Origin: Cerasibacillus sp036516575
GTDB taxonomy: Bacteria > Bacillota > Bacilli > Bacillales > Amphibacillaceae
Length of the DNA stretch: 64,000 bases
Assembly (NCBI RefSeq): GCF_036516575.1
Contig: NZ_DATBTY010000073.1
Coordinates: forward strand, 186,001 to 250,000
Direction of reading: 5' to 3'
Shown: one piece after another, positions 45,837-55,205 of the stretch
How the letters are laid out: each line of letters starts with the position of its first letter
Position numbering within the stretch: the stretch's first letter is position 1
Made by a program: the position numbers and the translations under genes
The notes under the pieces: model-generated
The model's database searches: none
The model's input: only the letters and a program-made list of their open reading frames with translations
Told to the model about the DNA's origin: nothing

Positions 45837-46814
45837 TTACTTTTTTTTAGAGCGTGCCATGCGTTCCCAACGGCGTAAATATGGATATGGATCAAATGCC
45901 CACTCGCTATATCCGTTATCTTTGTACATACCATAATGTAAATGTGGCGGGAATTTTCCAGATGTTCCTGGTGGACCGTATCCGCTTGAGCCGACACTTC
46001 CGAGTACATCACCAGGTTTAACAATATCACCTAATTTTATACCATCTGCATAACCATTTAAATGGGCATAATAATGATAAATATTGTAAATGTCTCTAAT
46101 TCCGATTCGCCAGCCACCGTATAAATTCCATCCGAGCATCTCTACAACACCATATGTTGTTGATTTAACAGGGGTCCCATAGTTGGCGAATATATCTGTT
46201 CCCTCATGACTTCGTAACCCACCAAAGCCACGACGATCCCCAAATGTACTACGATAACTATAATTATGCTGTAGAGATACAGGAAAATCGCGTTCGGTCA
46301 AATGTACATGTTGAAATTTTTTAAAGACACGCGCTGTATTTTTAATCGTTTGCACAGTAAGTTCTCTTTGGTAATAGTTCCATAATCCAATTTTTACATC
46401 GTCTTCTGTTGGACCGTATTCTAAAATTAACTGCGCCATTGTAAATAGAATATCTTCTGGATCATCAATATCTGCTTTACCGTCTCCATTGCCATCTTTT
46501 CCTTTACCTTGAAATAACGCGATAATCTGTTGATCTTGAACGTTCGAATTGTTTCCAAGACCATACCATAATATGTCTGGAATCTTGATAGAGATAAGTT
46601 GATCGTCTGGTAAATCTTTGTGTATTTGCCTTTCATATTGATCAATTGCCGCAATGAAATACCATGGTAGCTGTGTGATAGCTTCTGTTTTCTTATATAA
46701 TGCAAGCCGCTCCTTGTAAATAGCATCATCTTTCATATCAGCACTGATGGGAGCTGGTACAAACAGAAGACCTATGGCTAAAATGAAGAACAAGTATAAT
46801 ATATGCTTATACAT
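45837..46814 (-). CDS. lytH: Sporulation L-Ala-D-Glu endopeptidase LytH
   Basis: A 325-residue exported M23 metallopeptidase. The signal sequence (1-25) is followed by a lytic-transglycosylase-like helical part and the M23 domain, whose Zn ligands are in RSHEGTDIFA (HxxxD, about 198) and PPHLHYGMY (HxH, about 289). B. subtilis LytH (YunA) trims spore cortex stem peptides. Same length and neighbourhood as B. subtilis yunA. Confidence 0.9.
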   Translation of the reverse strand: MYKHILYLFFILAIGLLFVPAPISADMKDDAIYKERLALYKKTEAITQLPWYFIAAIDQYERQIHKDLPDDQLISIKIPDILWYGLGNNSNVQDQQIIALFQGKGKDGNGDGKADIDDPEDILFTMAQLILEYGPTEDDVKIGLWNYYQRELTVQTIKNTARVFKKFQHVHLTERDFPVSLQHNYSYRSTFGDRRGFGGLRSHEGTDIFANYGTPVKSTTYGVVEMLGWNLYGGWRIGIRDIYNIYHYYAHLNGYADGIKLGDIVKPGDVLGSVGSSGYGPPGTSGKFPPHLHYGMYKDNGYSEWAFDPYPYLRRWERMARSKKK

Positions 46815-46848
46815 CGATGTTTAGTCCCTACCTCCTTTTGTGAAACAT

Positions 46849-47376
46849 TTATTCACCTTGATTCATTTCGTGGATAATTTGGTCAACAACATTTTGATAA
46901 TTTTTATCTGTTGTTAAACTGTTGTGTAAGCTCTGTAAATCATCGATTAAATTAGGGTTATCTGATACATGTATGTCAAAATAACGTGGCATAACGGACA
47001 TAGCTGTTTTTCTGGCATATTCAATGGTTTCCTTTTCATCAAAATCATCATGTTTCTCATAGGCTATTAATACTTCATTACCTGTTACGACTGTTGCAAC
47101 TTCTTCGAAAGCTTTATTCTGTAATAAAAGTCGAGTAATCATATCTGCTAAAGCAAAGCGATCGACTGTCATTTGTCTTTGACTTTCATTTTCAATTTGA
47201 TTACGTTTATAATTAACAAAGCCAATCCGTTTATCAAAGTCAGGATCAACCGTTTGTGTTGAATTTGGATCGAGCTGATTGTTTAGGTGTTCGCGTTCAC
47301 CTAATCGCTGATCACCGTTATCACATCCAAATAGAACAAAGCTTGTTAAAAATATCGTCATTATTATTTTTTGCAT
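46849..47376 (-). CDS. yutC: YhcN/YlaJ-family sporulation lipoprotein YutC
   Basis: A 175-residue lipoprotein with lipobox VLFGC after a short signal peptide. The C-terminal domain (MITRLLLQNKAFEEVATVVTGNEVLIAYE) is the YhcN/YlaJ fold found in spore-associated lipoproteins. ATG 47376 follows AGGCGAT; the frame extends upstream to 47436. It is located next to lytH as in B. subtilis. Confidence 0.85.
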   Translation of the reverse strand: MQKIIMTIFLTSFVLFGCDNGDQRLGEREHLNNQLDPNSTQTVDPDFDKRIGFVNYKRNQIENESQRQMTVDRFALADMITRLLLQNKAFEEVATVVTGNEVLIAYEKHDDFDEKETIEYARKTAMSVMPRYFDIHVSDNPNLIDDLQSLHNSLTTDKNYQNVVDQIIHEMNQGE

Positions 47377-47514
47377 GATATATCGCCTCTTGTATTCGTT
47401 ATTAATCATTAGTTTGAGAATAAAATTTAAAATCATACAGTAAAAAACATGTTAATCCCAGAAAAGAAGAAAAGTGTGATAAACTAAACGAAGAGAAAGT
47501 CGGGAGGGAAGGCA

Positions 47515-47799
47515 TTGATTACAATTGAGGACATGACATATGAACTCGTCAAAGATGTTCGTGATGGGTTTCAGGAAGAAGCATTCAAAGAAAGATATTC
47601 GGATATTTTAAAGAAATACGATTATATTGTTGGCGATTGGGGTTATGACCAACTCCGTCTTAAAGGTTTTTATGACGACTTTCATAAAAAAGCTTCACAC
47701 GATACAAGAATTAGTACATTACAGGATTATATTTATGAGTACTGTAATTTTGGTTGTGCTTATTTTGTCGTTAAGAAAAAGGGAAGAGCAGGGAGCTAA
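47515..47799 (+). CDS. yutD: Conserved protein YutD
   Basis: A 94-residue cytoplasmic protein; the family motif KKYDYIVGDWGYDQLRLKGFY is intact. It starts with TTG behind GGGAGGG. The YutD fold is known from structure but no function is settled. Expressed divergently from yutC. Confidence 0.87.
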   Translation: MITIEDMTYELVKDVRDGFQEEAFKERYSDILKKYDYIVGDWGYDQLRLKGFYDDFHKKASHDTRISTLQDYIYEYCNFGCAYFVVKKKGRAGS

Positions 47800-47803
47800 A
47801 TAG

Positions 47804-48073
47804 CTACTGCTCTTTATCTTTATCTCGACTATTTAATGGGTGTGCTCCGGCTGCTCTTCTTGGTAAATCTTCATGTCTTTCTCTATCTGGATAAACAAAA
47901 GCACTATCGCGATATTGACCTTCTTCCCAAGGTGTTGACTTGCCTTCAACTGGCTCATCCTGGTTAATGGCTGAACCATATGTCCCCTCAGGAAATTCTT
48001 CGGGAATTAATTGGTTTCTCATTTGTTCGACATTGGAAAAGTCGGAATACTTTTCTTTATCTTTTCTACCCAT
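47804..48073 (-). CDS. Small hydrophilic conserved protein
   Basis: An 89-residue, charge-rich protein without membrane or signal sequences, containing NQLIPEEFPEGTYGSAINQDEP and LPRRAAGAHPLNSRDK. Similar small acidic proteins occur near sporulation genes in Bacillaceae. It converges on yutD with four bases between their stops. Function unknown; disorder is likely. Confidence 0.7.
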   Translation of the reverse strand: MGRKDKEKYSDFSNVEQMRNQLIPEEFPEGTYGSAINQDEPVEGKSTPWEEGQYRDSAFVYPDRERHEDLPRRAAGAHPLNSRDKDKEQ

Positions 48074-48232
48074 TTAGACAATCACCTCACGTTCTACTTT
48101 TTGTTTTAATTAAAAATTTTACACATGTAAATACTGGGATTTCTATGGCGCGACCGCATCATTAATAATGTCACAAGAGTCGTTTAATGCTATGATATAT
48201 GTAGAAGAAGGAAGCAATGGGAGGATTTATAT

Positions 48233-48670
48233 ATGTATTTTGTAGATCGAAGTAAAATCATTGAAACAGTAACTTATATTGACAATCATTTAGATGTATT
48301 AGATAAACATCGTTATGATACCCGACTAGAAGAACTTGCACTAGAACGGATGAGCCACATGATAATCGAAGCGATTCTTGATACTGGTAACTTAATGATT
48401 GATGGCTTTATTATGCGTGATCCGGGAAGTTATGAAGATATTATCGATATCTTAATCGACGAGAAGGTTATCCCTGAAGCAGATGAAACAGCCTATAAAG
48501 AAGTGATCGGGTTAAGAAAAATGCTCGTTAATGACTACTTAACTGTTGAACAAGCAATATTGAAAGAGACGATGCAAAAACATGCATCTGTCCTAAAACA
48601 GTTTAGCACATATATAAAAACCTATTTAGACAATGAATTGGGTGTTGCTAATGCGTTTTCAAAAGAATAG
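48233..48670 (+). CDS. yutE: DUF86/HepT-like protein YutE
   Basis: A 145-residue all-helical protein of the HepT/DUF86 family. The motif RKMLVNDY (about residue 107) corresponds to the Rx4-6HxY of HepT toxins, with Asn in place of His. No MntA-type nucleotidyltransferase antitoxin is adjacent, so a toxin-antitoxin role is unlikely for YutE. Confidence 0.86.
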   Translation: MYFVDRSKIIETVTYIDNHLDVLDKHRYDTRLEELALERMSHMIIEAILDTGNLMIDGFIMRDPGSYEDIIDILIDEKVIPEADETAYKEVIGLRKMLVNDYLTVEQAILKETMQKHASVLKQFSTYIKTYLDNELGVANAFSKE

Positions 48671-48692
48671 TAAAAAGGTGATGTGATGCATA

Positions 48693-49337
48693 TTGAAACG
48701 AATGCCATCTGTTAAACAGAAAATATTAGATACGCTCAAGAAACAGAAAGATGTGTCAATCGATGATTTAATGATTCATTTTACTATTTCGGAAATTGCT
48801 GTTAGAAAACATTTACAACAACTTGAAGCAGAGGGGTTTTTACGGAAAAGAACTCATAAACAGAAAATTGGTCGTCCCTATCATACGTATCAACTGACTA
48901 AAAAGGGGCATAATCTTTATCCAAATCATTATGAACAGCTCCCTGTCGAGTTATTAGATGATTTAAAGGAACTTGCTGGCGAAGAAATGGTCCATGCGTT
49001 ATTAGAAAAACGTTTGGATCGAGAGAAAAACGAACTCGAACAACAATTAACAACCGATGATATTGATTTGGAAAAACGTATAAAAGAAATTGCACAAATT
49101 CAAAATAAACGGGGATATATGGTCGAATTAGAAAATAAAGCGTCTGGTGAGTATGTGATGACGTATTATCATTGTCCAATCGCTAATGTAGCATGTGATT
49201 ATCATGAGATGTGTCGACATGAGAAAAAAATGTATGAGGATTTATTTCCGGGTAGTCAGGTTGAAACACCAGCGATGATTACGAGAGGTGACCACTATTG
49301 CAAATGGGTGATCAAGCCTCCTACTAAAAACAAATGA
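48693..49337 (+). CDS. SufR-like Fe-S-sensing transcriptional regulator
   Basis: A 214-residue regulator. An N-terminal winged helix (ILDTLKKQKDVSIDDLMIHFTISEIAVRKHLQQLE) is followed by a wing GRPYHTYQLTKKG, a coiled linker, and a C-terminal Cys cluster: CPIANVACDYHEMC (Cys about 173, 181, 187) and a distal HYCKW. This is the SufR plan, in which Cys residues hold a 4Fe-4S cluster. TTG 48693 with AGGTGATG or ATG 48702 could be the start. It may regulate the suf operon seen here. Confidence 0.75.
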   Translation: MKRMPSVKQKILDTLKKQKDVSIDDLMIHFTISEIAVRKHLQQLEAEGFLRKRTHKQKIGRPYHTYQLTKKGHNLYPNHYEQLPVELLDDLKELAGEEMVHALLEKRLDREKNELEQQLTTDDIDLEKRIKEIAQIQNKRGYMVELENKASGEYVMTYYHCPIANVACDYHEMCRHEKKMYEDLFPGSQVETPAMITRGDHYCKWVIKPPTKNK

Positions 49338-49362
49338 TGATTGTATAAAGGGATGACGAGAA

Positions 49363-50136
49363 GTGAAACAGTATAAAGGATATATTATTGATTTAGATGG
49401 AACAATGTATCGAGGGAACGAAGTCATTGATGCTGCCATTCCATTTATTCAAACGTTAATCGAAAATGACCTTTCTTATGTTTTTTTAACGAATAATTCA
49501 ACCATGACACTTGAGCAAGTTGCTCATAAGTTAACATGTATGGGTATTCATGCTACAACACAAAACATTTGTACAACGAGTATGGCGACTGCAACATATA
49601 TTAAAAGTAAAAAACCTCATGCGCGTTGTTATGTCATTGGTGAAGAAGGTTTACGTGACGCCATTAAAAAAGAAGGCCTACAATTAGTCGACGATGAGAA
49701 TTGTGATTTCGTTGTTGTTGGTTTAGATCGCTCTATCACATATGAAAAATTGGCGATCGGCAGCCTTGCGCTTAACCGTGGAGCGGAATTTGTTTCAACA
49801 AATAGTGATGTAGCCATTCCGAGTGAGAGGGGATTGCTCCCAGGGAATGGGTCGTTAACGTCTGTTTTAACAGTCGCTACAGGGAAGAAACCAACGTTTA
49901 TTGGAAAGCCTGAGGAGATCATCGTTAAAGAAGCATTAAAATTAGTTGGCACAAATCATAAAGACACATTAGTTATTGGTGATAATTATGAGACAGATAT
50001 TAAAGCAGGTTTAAATGCAGGTATTGATACATTAATGGTGTTTACGGGGGTTACCCCATTTGAAACATATGAAACGCTAGCAACAAAGCCAACCCATTAC
50101 GTGAAATCGCTTAAAGAGTGGATTCCATATATATAG
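49363..50136 (+). CDS. yutF: HAD-superfamily (NagD-like) phosphatase YutF
   Basis: A 257-residue subclass IIA HAD phosphatase. Motif I is IIDLDGTMYRG (nucleophile Asp10), motif II FLTNNS, motif III KPEEIIVKEAL and motif IV VIGDNYETDIKAG. Substrates of YutF are small phosphorylated metabolites. It starts with GTG 26 bases after the regulator gene and is followed by a terminator. Confidence 0.92.
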   Translation: MKQYKGYIIDLDGTMYRGNEVIDAAIPFIQTLIENDLSYVFLTNNSTMTLEQVAHKLTCMGIHATTQNICTTSMATATYIKSKKPHARCYVIGEEGLRDAIKKEGLQLVDDENCDFVVVGLDRSITYEKLAIGSLALNRGAEFVSTNSDVAIPSERGLLPGNGSLTSVLTVATGKKPTFIGKPEEIIVKEALKLVGTNHKDTLVIGDNYETDIKAGLNAGIDTLMVFTGVTPFETYETLATKPTHYVKSLKEWIPYI

Positions 50137-50138
50137 TG

Positions 50139-50177
50139 ATGTAAGCAGACCACCAATGATTGATGGTCTGCTTATTT
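50139..50177. terminator. Terminator between yutF and yutG
   Basis: AAGCAGACCA and TGGTCTGCTT with an 11-base loop, followed by ATTTCTT; serves yutF, and may serve converging yutG. Confidence 0.8.
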
Positions 50178-50178
50178 C

Positions 50179-50682
50179 TTATTTATTACTTTCAAATGAA
50201 TGTGCTAATCGACTAGATGCTGCAGCAGCAATTGCACCTACGATATCATCTAAGAATGTATGGCATTCGCCAGTCGATGGATCATTTAACTGTTTTAAAA
50301 TACCAGGTTTCTGTTTATCGATATATCCGTAATTCGTAAATCCAATCGAGCCGTACACATTAACGATTGAAAAAGCGATAATTTCATCCACCCCATATAA
50401 ACCTTCATCTGTGCGAATGATATTTTGCAGGGGCTGTTCTAATTTATTTTGTTCGGCTAATTTATCGAGTTGAATACCTGTTAATATAGCATTCTGTACC
50501 TCACGTTTAGTTAGTACTCTATCGACATTTTCTAAACACATCTCCATCGTTAAATCATCATGATAACTTGACTGGAGATAGTAGACGAGTTCAGCAATAT
50601 GTTGAATGGTTACACCACGTTCTTTTAATAATTGTCTTGCTTTAATTTCAAGGTTACTTTGGGTTTTTTGTTCATCATTCAT
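50179..50682 (-). CDS. yutG: PgpA-like phosphatase YutG
   Basis: A 167-residue soluble PgpA-type protein. The family motifs GVDEIIAFSIVNVYGSIGFTNYGYIDK and HTFLDDIVGAIAAA are clear. Phosphatidylglycerophosphatase A enzymes remove phosphate from PGP; the Bacillus form lacks the usual membrane segments. Convergent with yutF. Confidence 0.87.
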   Translation of the reverse strand: MNDEQKTQSNLEIKARQLLKERGVTIQHIAELVYYLQSSYHDDLTMEMCLENVDRVLTKREVQNAILTGIQLDKLAEQNKLEQPLQNIIRTDEGLYGVDEIIAFSIVNVYGSIGFTNYGYIDKQKPGILKQLNDPSTGECHTFLDDIVGAIAAAASSRLAHSFESNK

Positions 50683-50845
50683 TTCTTCTCACCTCGGTCG
50701 TTTTGAAAATGTATTAATAATCCCAAGATACCATATTAAGTTATTCAAAGAAAGGTATGTCATTGTATAAAGTATAAATACTGAAGATTTAAATACTCAT
50801 ATGGTATAGTGAAATAGACTACATATGACAAAGGAGAGAAGTAAA

Positions 50846-51817
50846 ATGTCAACACCGACCGTTTATATTACCCGAAAATTACCTGAATCATTATTAAAAC
50901 CATATAGAGAGCGCTTTCAGATTCGTACATGGAAACATGAAGAAACGCCCGTGCCAAATGATATTTTACTAAAAGAAGCAAAACAGGCAGATGGTTTACT
51001 ATGTATGTTATCAGATAAAATTGATGCCGAATTTTTAGAGGCAAATCCCCAACTAAAAATGGTTGCTAATCTTGCTGTCGGATATGATAATATCGATATT
51101 CAAGCAGCAGAAGGATTAGGAAAGACGGTTACAAACACACCTGATATTTTAACTGAAACAACTGCTGATTTGACATTCGCATTATTAATGGCGACAGGTA
51201 GACGTTTAATCGAAGCACACCATGTCATTCGAAAAAACAAATGGCGTGATTGGTCACCATTCTTCTTAGCAGGGACAGATATTTACAAGAAGACGATTGG
51301 AATCGTTGGGATGGGACGAATCGGCGGGGCTGTTGCTAGAAGAGCAAAAGGGTTCGACATGCCGATTTTATATCATAACCGCTCGCGTAATGAGTCATTA
51401 GAAAAAGAATTAGGTGCGAAATATGTCGACTTTGACACATTGCTTCGGGAAGCGGATTATGTCGTTTCACTCGTCCCTTTGACCGATGAAACGGAACAAT
51501 TATTTGATGCAGAAGCTTTCCAAAGGATGAAACAAGAAGCTATTTTTATTAATGTATCCCGTGGTGCAGTTGTTAATGAGCAAGATTTGATTGAAGCTTT
51601 AACAACAGGAGAAATTCGTGCTGCCGGATTAGATGTGTTTGAGTCCGAGCCGATTACGGCGGATCATCCATTATTTACTTTAGAAAATGTTGTCTGTCTC
51701 CCACACATCGGTTCAGCAAGTTATGAAACACGATCAAAGATGATTCAATTATGCATGGATAACTTTGAAGGTTTCTTTTATGGTGACGGCGCATTGACAC
51801 CTGTTACTAAGAAATAA
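50846..51817 (+). CDS. D-isomer-specific 2-hydroxyacid dehydrogenase (glyoxylate/hydroxypyruvate reductase-like)
   Basis: A 323-residue dehydrogenase. The NAD(P) motif GIVGMGRIGGAVARRAKGF sits near 150; the catalytic Arg is in NVSRGAVVNEQDL (about 239), the Glu in DVFESEPI (about 268) and the His in LPHIGSAS (about 286). The sequence is closest to glyoxylate reductases (GyaR class). ATG 50846 follows AAAGGAG. It is a single-gene unit ended by a terminator at 51821-51862. Confidence 0.9.
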   Translation: MSTPTVYITRKLPESLLKPYRERFQIRTWKHEETPVPNDILLKEAKQADGLLCMLSDKIDAEFLEANPQLKMVANLAVGYDNIDIQAAEGLGKTVTNTPDILTETTADLTFALLMATGRRLIEAHHVIRKNKWRDWSPFFLAGTDIYKKTIGIVGMGRIGGAVARRAKGFDMPILYHNRSRNESLEKELGAKYVDFDTLLREADYVVSLVPLTDETEQLFDAEAFQRMKQEAIFINVSRGAVVNEQDLIEALTTGEIRAAGLDVFESEPITADHPLFTLENVVCLPHIGSASYETRSKMIQLCMDNFEGFFYGDGALTPVTKK

Positions 51818-51820
51818 GTA

Positions 51821-51862
51821 AAGAAGTGCCAATAAGTCTTGTTTGACTTTTGGCACCTTCTT
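51821..51862 (+). terminator. Terminator of the dehydrogenase gene
   Basis: AAGAAGTGCCAATAAGTC and GACTTTTGGCACCTTCTT form a long stem right after the stop codon. Confidence 0.75.
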
Positions 51863-51982
51863 ACGATCTTGACAGGAGCAGATAAAGCTATTATTGTGGT
51901 GTAGACCCTTTCGAATAGACAGTATCGAGCGCTAACTAATGTTAATACTTATAGATCTTGGTTCGAAAAGCTTTTAAAAAAG

Positions 51983-52034
51983 GAGCAAAAAAAATAACAA
52001 GCGACTAAGTGCATGCTTTTTGTCGCTTGTTATT
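51983..52034 (-). terminator. Terminator of yutI
   Basis: AATAACAAGCGAC and GTCGCTTGTTATT, with a T run on the minus strand. Confidence 0.75.
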
Positions 52035-52079
52035 CATGCATCGAAGGGCTTTTAGATAGCCACTTTCATTACTGTATCA

Positions 52080-52307
52080 TTAAAAAACTTGCTCTATTTC
52101 AGTTACACCAGGTACTTCTGCCATAAGGGCCCGTTCGATTCCTGCTTTTAATGTGATGGTTGAGCTCGGGCAATTGCCACATGCACCCATTAGTCGAAGT
52201 TGGACAATCCCATCTTCATCGACATCGACAAGTTGAACATCACCGCCGTCACGCAATAAAAAAGGACGTAGTTTATTTAATACTTCTTGTACTTGTTCAC
52301 GCATCAT
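52080..52307 (-). CDS. yutI: NifU-like Fe-S carrier YutI
   Basis: A 75-residue protein consisting only of the NifU C-terminal domain, with the cluster-binding CxxC in GACGNCPSSTITL (about 43-46). Such Nfu proteins carry 4Fe-4S clusters from Suf to targets. The start follows AAGGGGA. It is divergent from yuzD and two genes away from the A-type carrier yutM. Confidence 0.93.
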   Translation of the reverse strand: MMREQVQEVLNKLRPFLLRDGGDVQLVDVDEDGIVQLRLMGACGNCPSSTITLKAGIERALMAEVPGVTEIEQVF

Positions 52308-52475
52308 GCATTCCCCTTTCCTATGTCATATTATATGATGATTTATGAAAAAAATCTAATTCAACAACTTTACTTAAGAATCATTCTCAGTTACTATTAT
52401 TTTATCTGTTATTAGCGGTTTTGTAAAATAAAAGTAATCGGTAAATCATAAACAATGAAACGGGAGGGTTTATAT

Positions 52476-52805
52476 ATGTCAAAAGAGTCAATAATAATCA
52501 CGGTTTATGGTGCTAAACAAATTTGTGCTAGTTGTGTCGGTGCCCCTGGGTCAAAAGATACGTATGAATGGTTACAAGCAGCCATTGGTAGGAAATATAT
52601 TGATGATCATATTTCTTACGAATATATTGATATTGATTCACCACCAGCCGAAGAAAAGCATGAGCAATTTGTACAGCGTATTTTTGATGAAGATTTATTT
52701 TATCCAATTGTTATGGTTAATGATGAACTTGTAGCAGAGGGGATTCCACGGTTAAAAACAATCTATGCGGCTTTGGATAAACACGGTGTGGCATTACAGT
52801 CTTAG
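52476..52805 (+). CDS. yuzD: YuzD-like thioredoxin-fold protein
   Basis: A 109-residue DUF1462 protein. CASCVGAPGSKDTYEWLQAAI near the N-terminus gives a CxxC-type Cys pair on a thioredoxin-like fold. ATG 52476 follows GGGAGGG. Its place between yutI and yutM suggests a link with Fe-S or thiol chemistry, but no function is known. Confidence 0.87.
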   Translation: MSKESIIITVYGAKQICASCVGAPGSKDTYEWLQAAIGRKYIDDHISYEYIDIDSPPAEEKHEQFVQRIFDEDLFYPIVMVNDELVAEGIPRLKTIYAALDKHGVALQS

Positions 52806-52893
52806 CGAAGTGTAATATTTGAAGGTCATTCAATGGATTTGTATAATTGATAGTGAGTTATAATATATGAGTGTTAAATAAGGAGGCAGTGAA

Positions 52894-53250
52894 ATGGTCA
52901 TAACACTAACTGATCAAGCGAGCCTACAGATCAAAGAAATGATGAAAGAAGAGGAGAGCTCTGTTCACTTTCGTTTTGGAATCCAAGGTGGTGGCTGCAG
53001 TGGTCTTTCTTACTCTCTTGGTTTCGAGGAGAACGTGAATGAAGAACTAGATCATGTAGAAGAAATAAACGGCATTTCAGTCGTTATTTTTAAACAAGAT
53101 ATTCCAATTATTGAAGGAACAACAATTGATTATAAACAAAACATGATGGGCGGCGGATTTACGATCGATAATCCGAATGCAATCGTCTCATGTGGCTGTG
53201 GTTCTTCATTCCGTGCTAAGGAATATGAAGGCACACCTGAATCATGCTAA
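52894..53250 (+). CDS. yutM: A-type Fe-S carrier YutM (SufA/ErpA-like)
   Basis: A 118-residue HesB/IscA-family protein. All three cluster Cys are present: GGGCSGLSY (about 39) and SCGCGSSF (about 103 and 105). A-type carriers hand clusters to apoenzymes. The last residues (EGTPESC) add a fourth Cys at the C-terminus. It has a GGAGG site. It complements YutI and the suf operon. Confidence 0.93.
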   Translation: MVITLTDQASLQIKEMMKEEESSVHFRFGIQGGGCSGLSYSLGFEENVNEELDHVEEINGISVVIFKQDIPIIEGTTIDYKQNMMGGGFTIDNPNAIVSCGCGSSFRAKEYEGTPESC

Positions 53251-53310
53251 ATCTGTGTAATAGAAAATAAAATATATTTTATAACAAATAATAAAAAAAA
53301 ATCACGGACA

Positions 53311-53695
53311 AATTGACTCTGTCAAGTAGACAGTGGAAAGAATAATGAATAACTTAACCGGCTTTAGCTCTGTATTAAAGTGAGCTAGGCCGCTTTTCTT
53401 TTTTGACAACATTTTCATGATAATGATAAAAGTAAATATATTAATAATTATTATGGAGTATCATTGGCCATATGCTAAGGTTTTATATTCTTGAAGTGTT
53501 CAAATGTATATAAGTCAATGGCATTATCTGAGATTAACGCGTCTTGAAGTGTTTAATGGTACACATCGTTAGTAAAGATAGCCAAAACACCCTCGCATTA
53601 GAGAGTGAACTGATCTCTGGAAAGTAGACAGCAGAAATTATAAAAAGGTTTAGGCGGCTTTAATTCAATAGGGCTAAGGCCGTTTAGTCTTTCTA
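53311..53695. mobile_element. Two related ~90-bp insertion-sequence-like relics
   Basis: Segments 53311-53402 and 53605-53695 share, in order, a GTAGACAG box, a GGCTTTA box and a CTAGGCCG/CTAAGGCCG box. The style resembles the outer ends of IS3-type elements in Firmicutes, but no transposase frame is left. They lie in the 720-bp gap 53251-53971. Between them TCTTGAAGTGTT occurs twice (about 53491 and 53552). No gene can be supported in the gap. Confidence 0.4.
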
Positions 53696-53760
53696 GATAT
53701 CTTTCACAGAAAGTAAATATATTCATCAATTGCCTTTGAGTGTTCCCCAATTGTATATAA

Positions 53761-53822
53761 AAAAATCCCCTTAAGGAAAACAGAAGTTTGATTTTTTAAT
53801 CTGTCTGCCTTAAAGGGAACAT
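53761..53822 (-). terminator. Terminator of yumC
   Basis: CCCTTAAGG...ACAGA and TCTGT...CCTTAAAGGG form an interrupted stem, with TTTTTTT on the minus strand. Confidence 0.55.
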
Positions 53823-53971
53823 ATTAGAAAAAGGAATGATTTGTTTTTAAGTCATTATTAAGTTGCTTTCTTTTTATACTAAATTATACTAAACGATACT
53901 TCTAAATACTGTTGTTCGTTTCAGTGAAATATGATGTATCAATCTGGACGCAAGGCTAAATTTTCCTTCGT

Positions 53972-54958
53972 TTAAAACATACTCGTTGAATGCCTTGGTT
54001 GTATTCGCGCTTTAGGATTAATATATTGCATCGCATTATTGACTGCAGTTGGACCTTCACCAAACCCTGTTGCAATTAATTTTACTTTTCCAGGGAAGGT
54101 GGTAATATCTCCGGCTGCATAAATACCTGGAATATTTGTTTCCATTTTCGTATTAACAACGATGCTATTACGTTCGATTTCTAAGCCCCAATCTTTAATT
54201 GGCCCCAAACTTGAGACGAATCCGTAATTACAAAGAACATCGTCAACAGGAAGTTCAATCTCCCGTTCGCCTCTCACTTCTTGTAAAACAATCTTTTCAA
54301 TCTTATTAGACCCAATGATATCCTTAGCTGCAAAAGGTGTTAATATATCAACAGATGATTGTTTTAACTGTTCGACACTATGCTCATGTGCTCTAAATTG
54401 ATCACGTCTGTGAACAAGTGTCACTTTTTTAGCGATTGGTTCAAGCATAAGTGCCCAGTCTACAGCAGAATCTCCACCACCGAGGAGGACAATTTCTTTA
54501 TCTTTGAATTGATTCATATCTTTAACATAATAATGTAAATTGACACCTTCAAATCCTTCACTATCACCGATGTTTAAGCGACGTGGTTGGAAAGCACCGT
54601 TTCCAGCTGTGATGATTATGGTCTTAGTGTAGTGTGATTCACCAGTGTGAGATGTTAATTTAAATGTATCATCTTCTAAACGTTCGACCGTTTCAATCGA
54701 TTGTCCTAAGACGATTGTCGGGTCGAACAGTTTAAGCTGTTCTTCAAGCTGGTCAATTAAATCTTGAGCACGAATCTTCGGATAGGCCGGGACATCGTAA
54801 ATATATTTTTCTGGATAGAGTGCCGTTAGTTGCCCACCGATATGTGGTAAACTTTCAATTATTTTAACACTGGCCTGCCGCATTCCGCCGTAAAAAGCTG
54901 TAAATAAACCAGCTGGACCAGCTCCGATAATGGTTATATCATAAACCTTGTTTGACAA
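53972..54958 (-). CDS. yumC: Ferredoxin/flavodoxin-NADP+ reductase YumC
   Basis: A 328-residue thioredoxin-reductase-like flavoenzyme without the CxxC pair. The FAD motif is GAGPAGLF (about 12), the NADP motif GGGDSAVDWAL (about 159), and the C-terminal FAD motif YAAGDITTFPGKVKLIATGFGEG. This is the type 2 FNR of Bacillus, which reduces ferredoxin or flavodoxin, for example for desaturation, NO synthase or Fe-S assembly. The start follows AGGAGG. Confidence 0.94.
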   Translation of the reverse strand: MSNKVYDITIIGAGPAGLFTAFYGGMRQASVKIIESLPHIGGQLTALYPEKYIYDVPAYPKIRAQDLIDQLEEQLKLFDPTIVLGQSIETVERLEDDTFKLTSHTGESHYTKTIIITAGNGAFQPRRLNIGDSEGFEGVNLHYYVKDMNQFKDKEIVLLGGGDSAVDWALMLEPIAKKVTLVHRRDQFRAHEHSVEQLKQSSVDILTPFAAKDIIGSNKIEKIVLQEVRGEREIELPVDDVLCNYGFVSSLGPIKDWGLEIERNSIVVNTKMETNIPGIYAAGDITTFPGKVKLIATGFGEGPTAVNNAMQYINPKARIQPRHSTSMF

Positions 54959-55205
54959 CGTGTTTCCTCCTATTCGTACATTTAAGCATAAATGCTTGTT
55001 TGTTTTCTTGTGTGACTTTCCTTAGGGACGGAAGGAAAGGAATATATTTAAGAATGAAATCATTATTATCGTATCATAAATTAAAAAAAATAGGGAAATG
55101 AAGCGGCTTCGTATTGGGACTTAAATGCATTATCTTTCATTTTTTGTTTGTATAGTATAAAATGAACGTTGTAAAAGAGAACTTAAATTGAAGGGGAATA
55201 GAACG

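Noticed and set aside
48233..48670. HepT-like YutE as part of a HepT/MntA toxin-antitoxin pair.
   Set aside because: No nucleotidyltransferase gene is adjacent; the place matches housekeeping yutE of B. subtilis, and the motif His is Asn.
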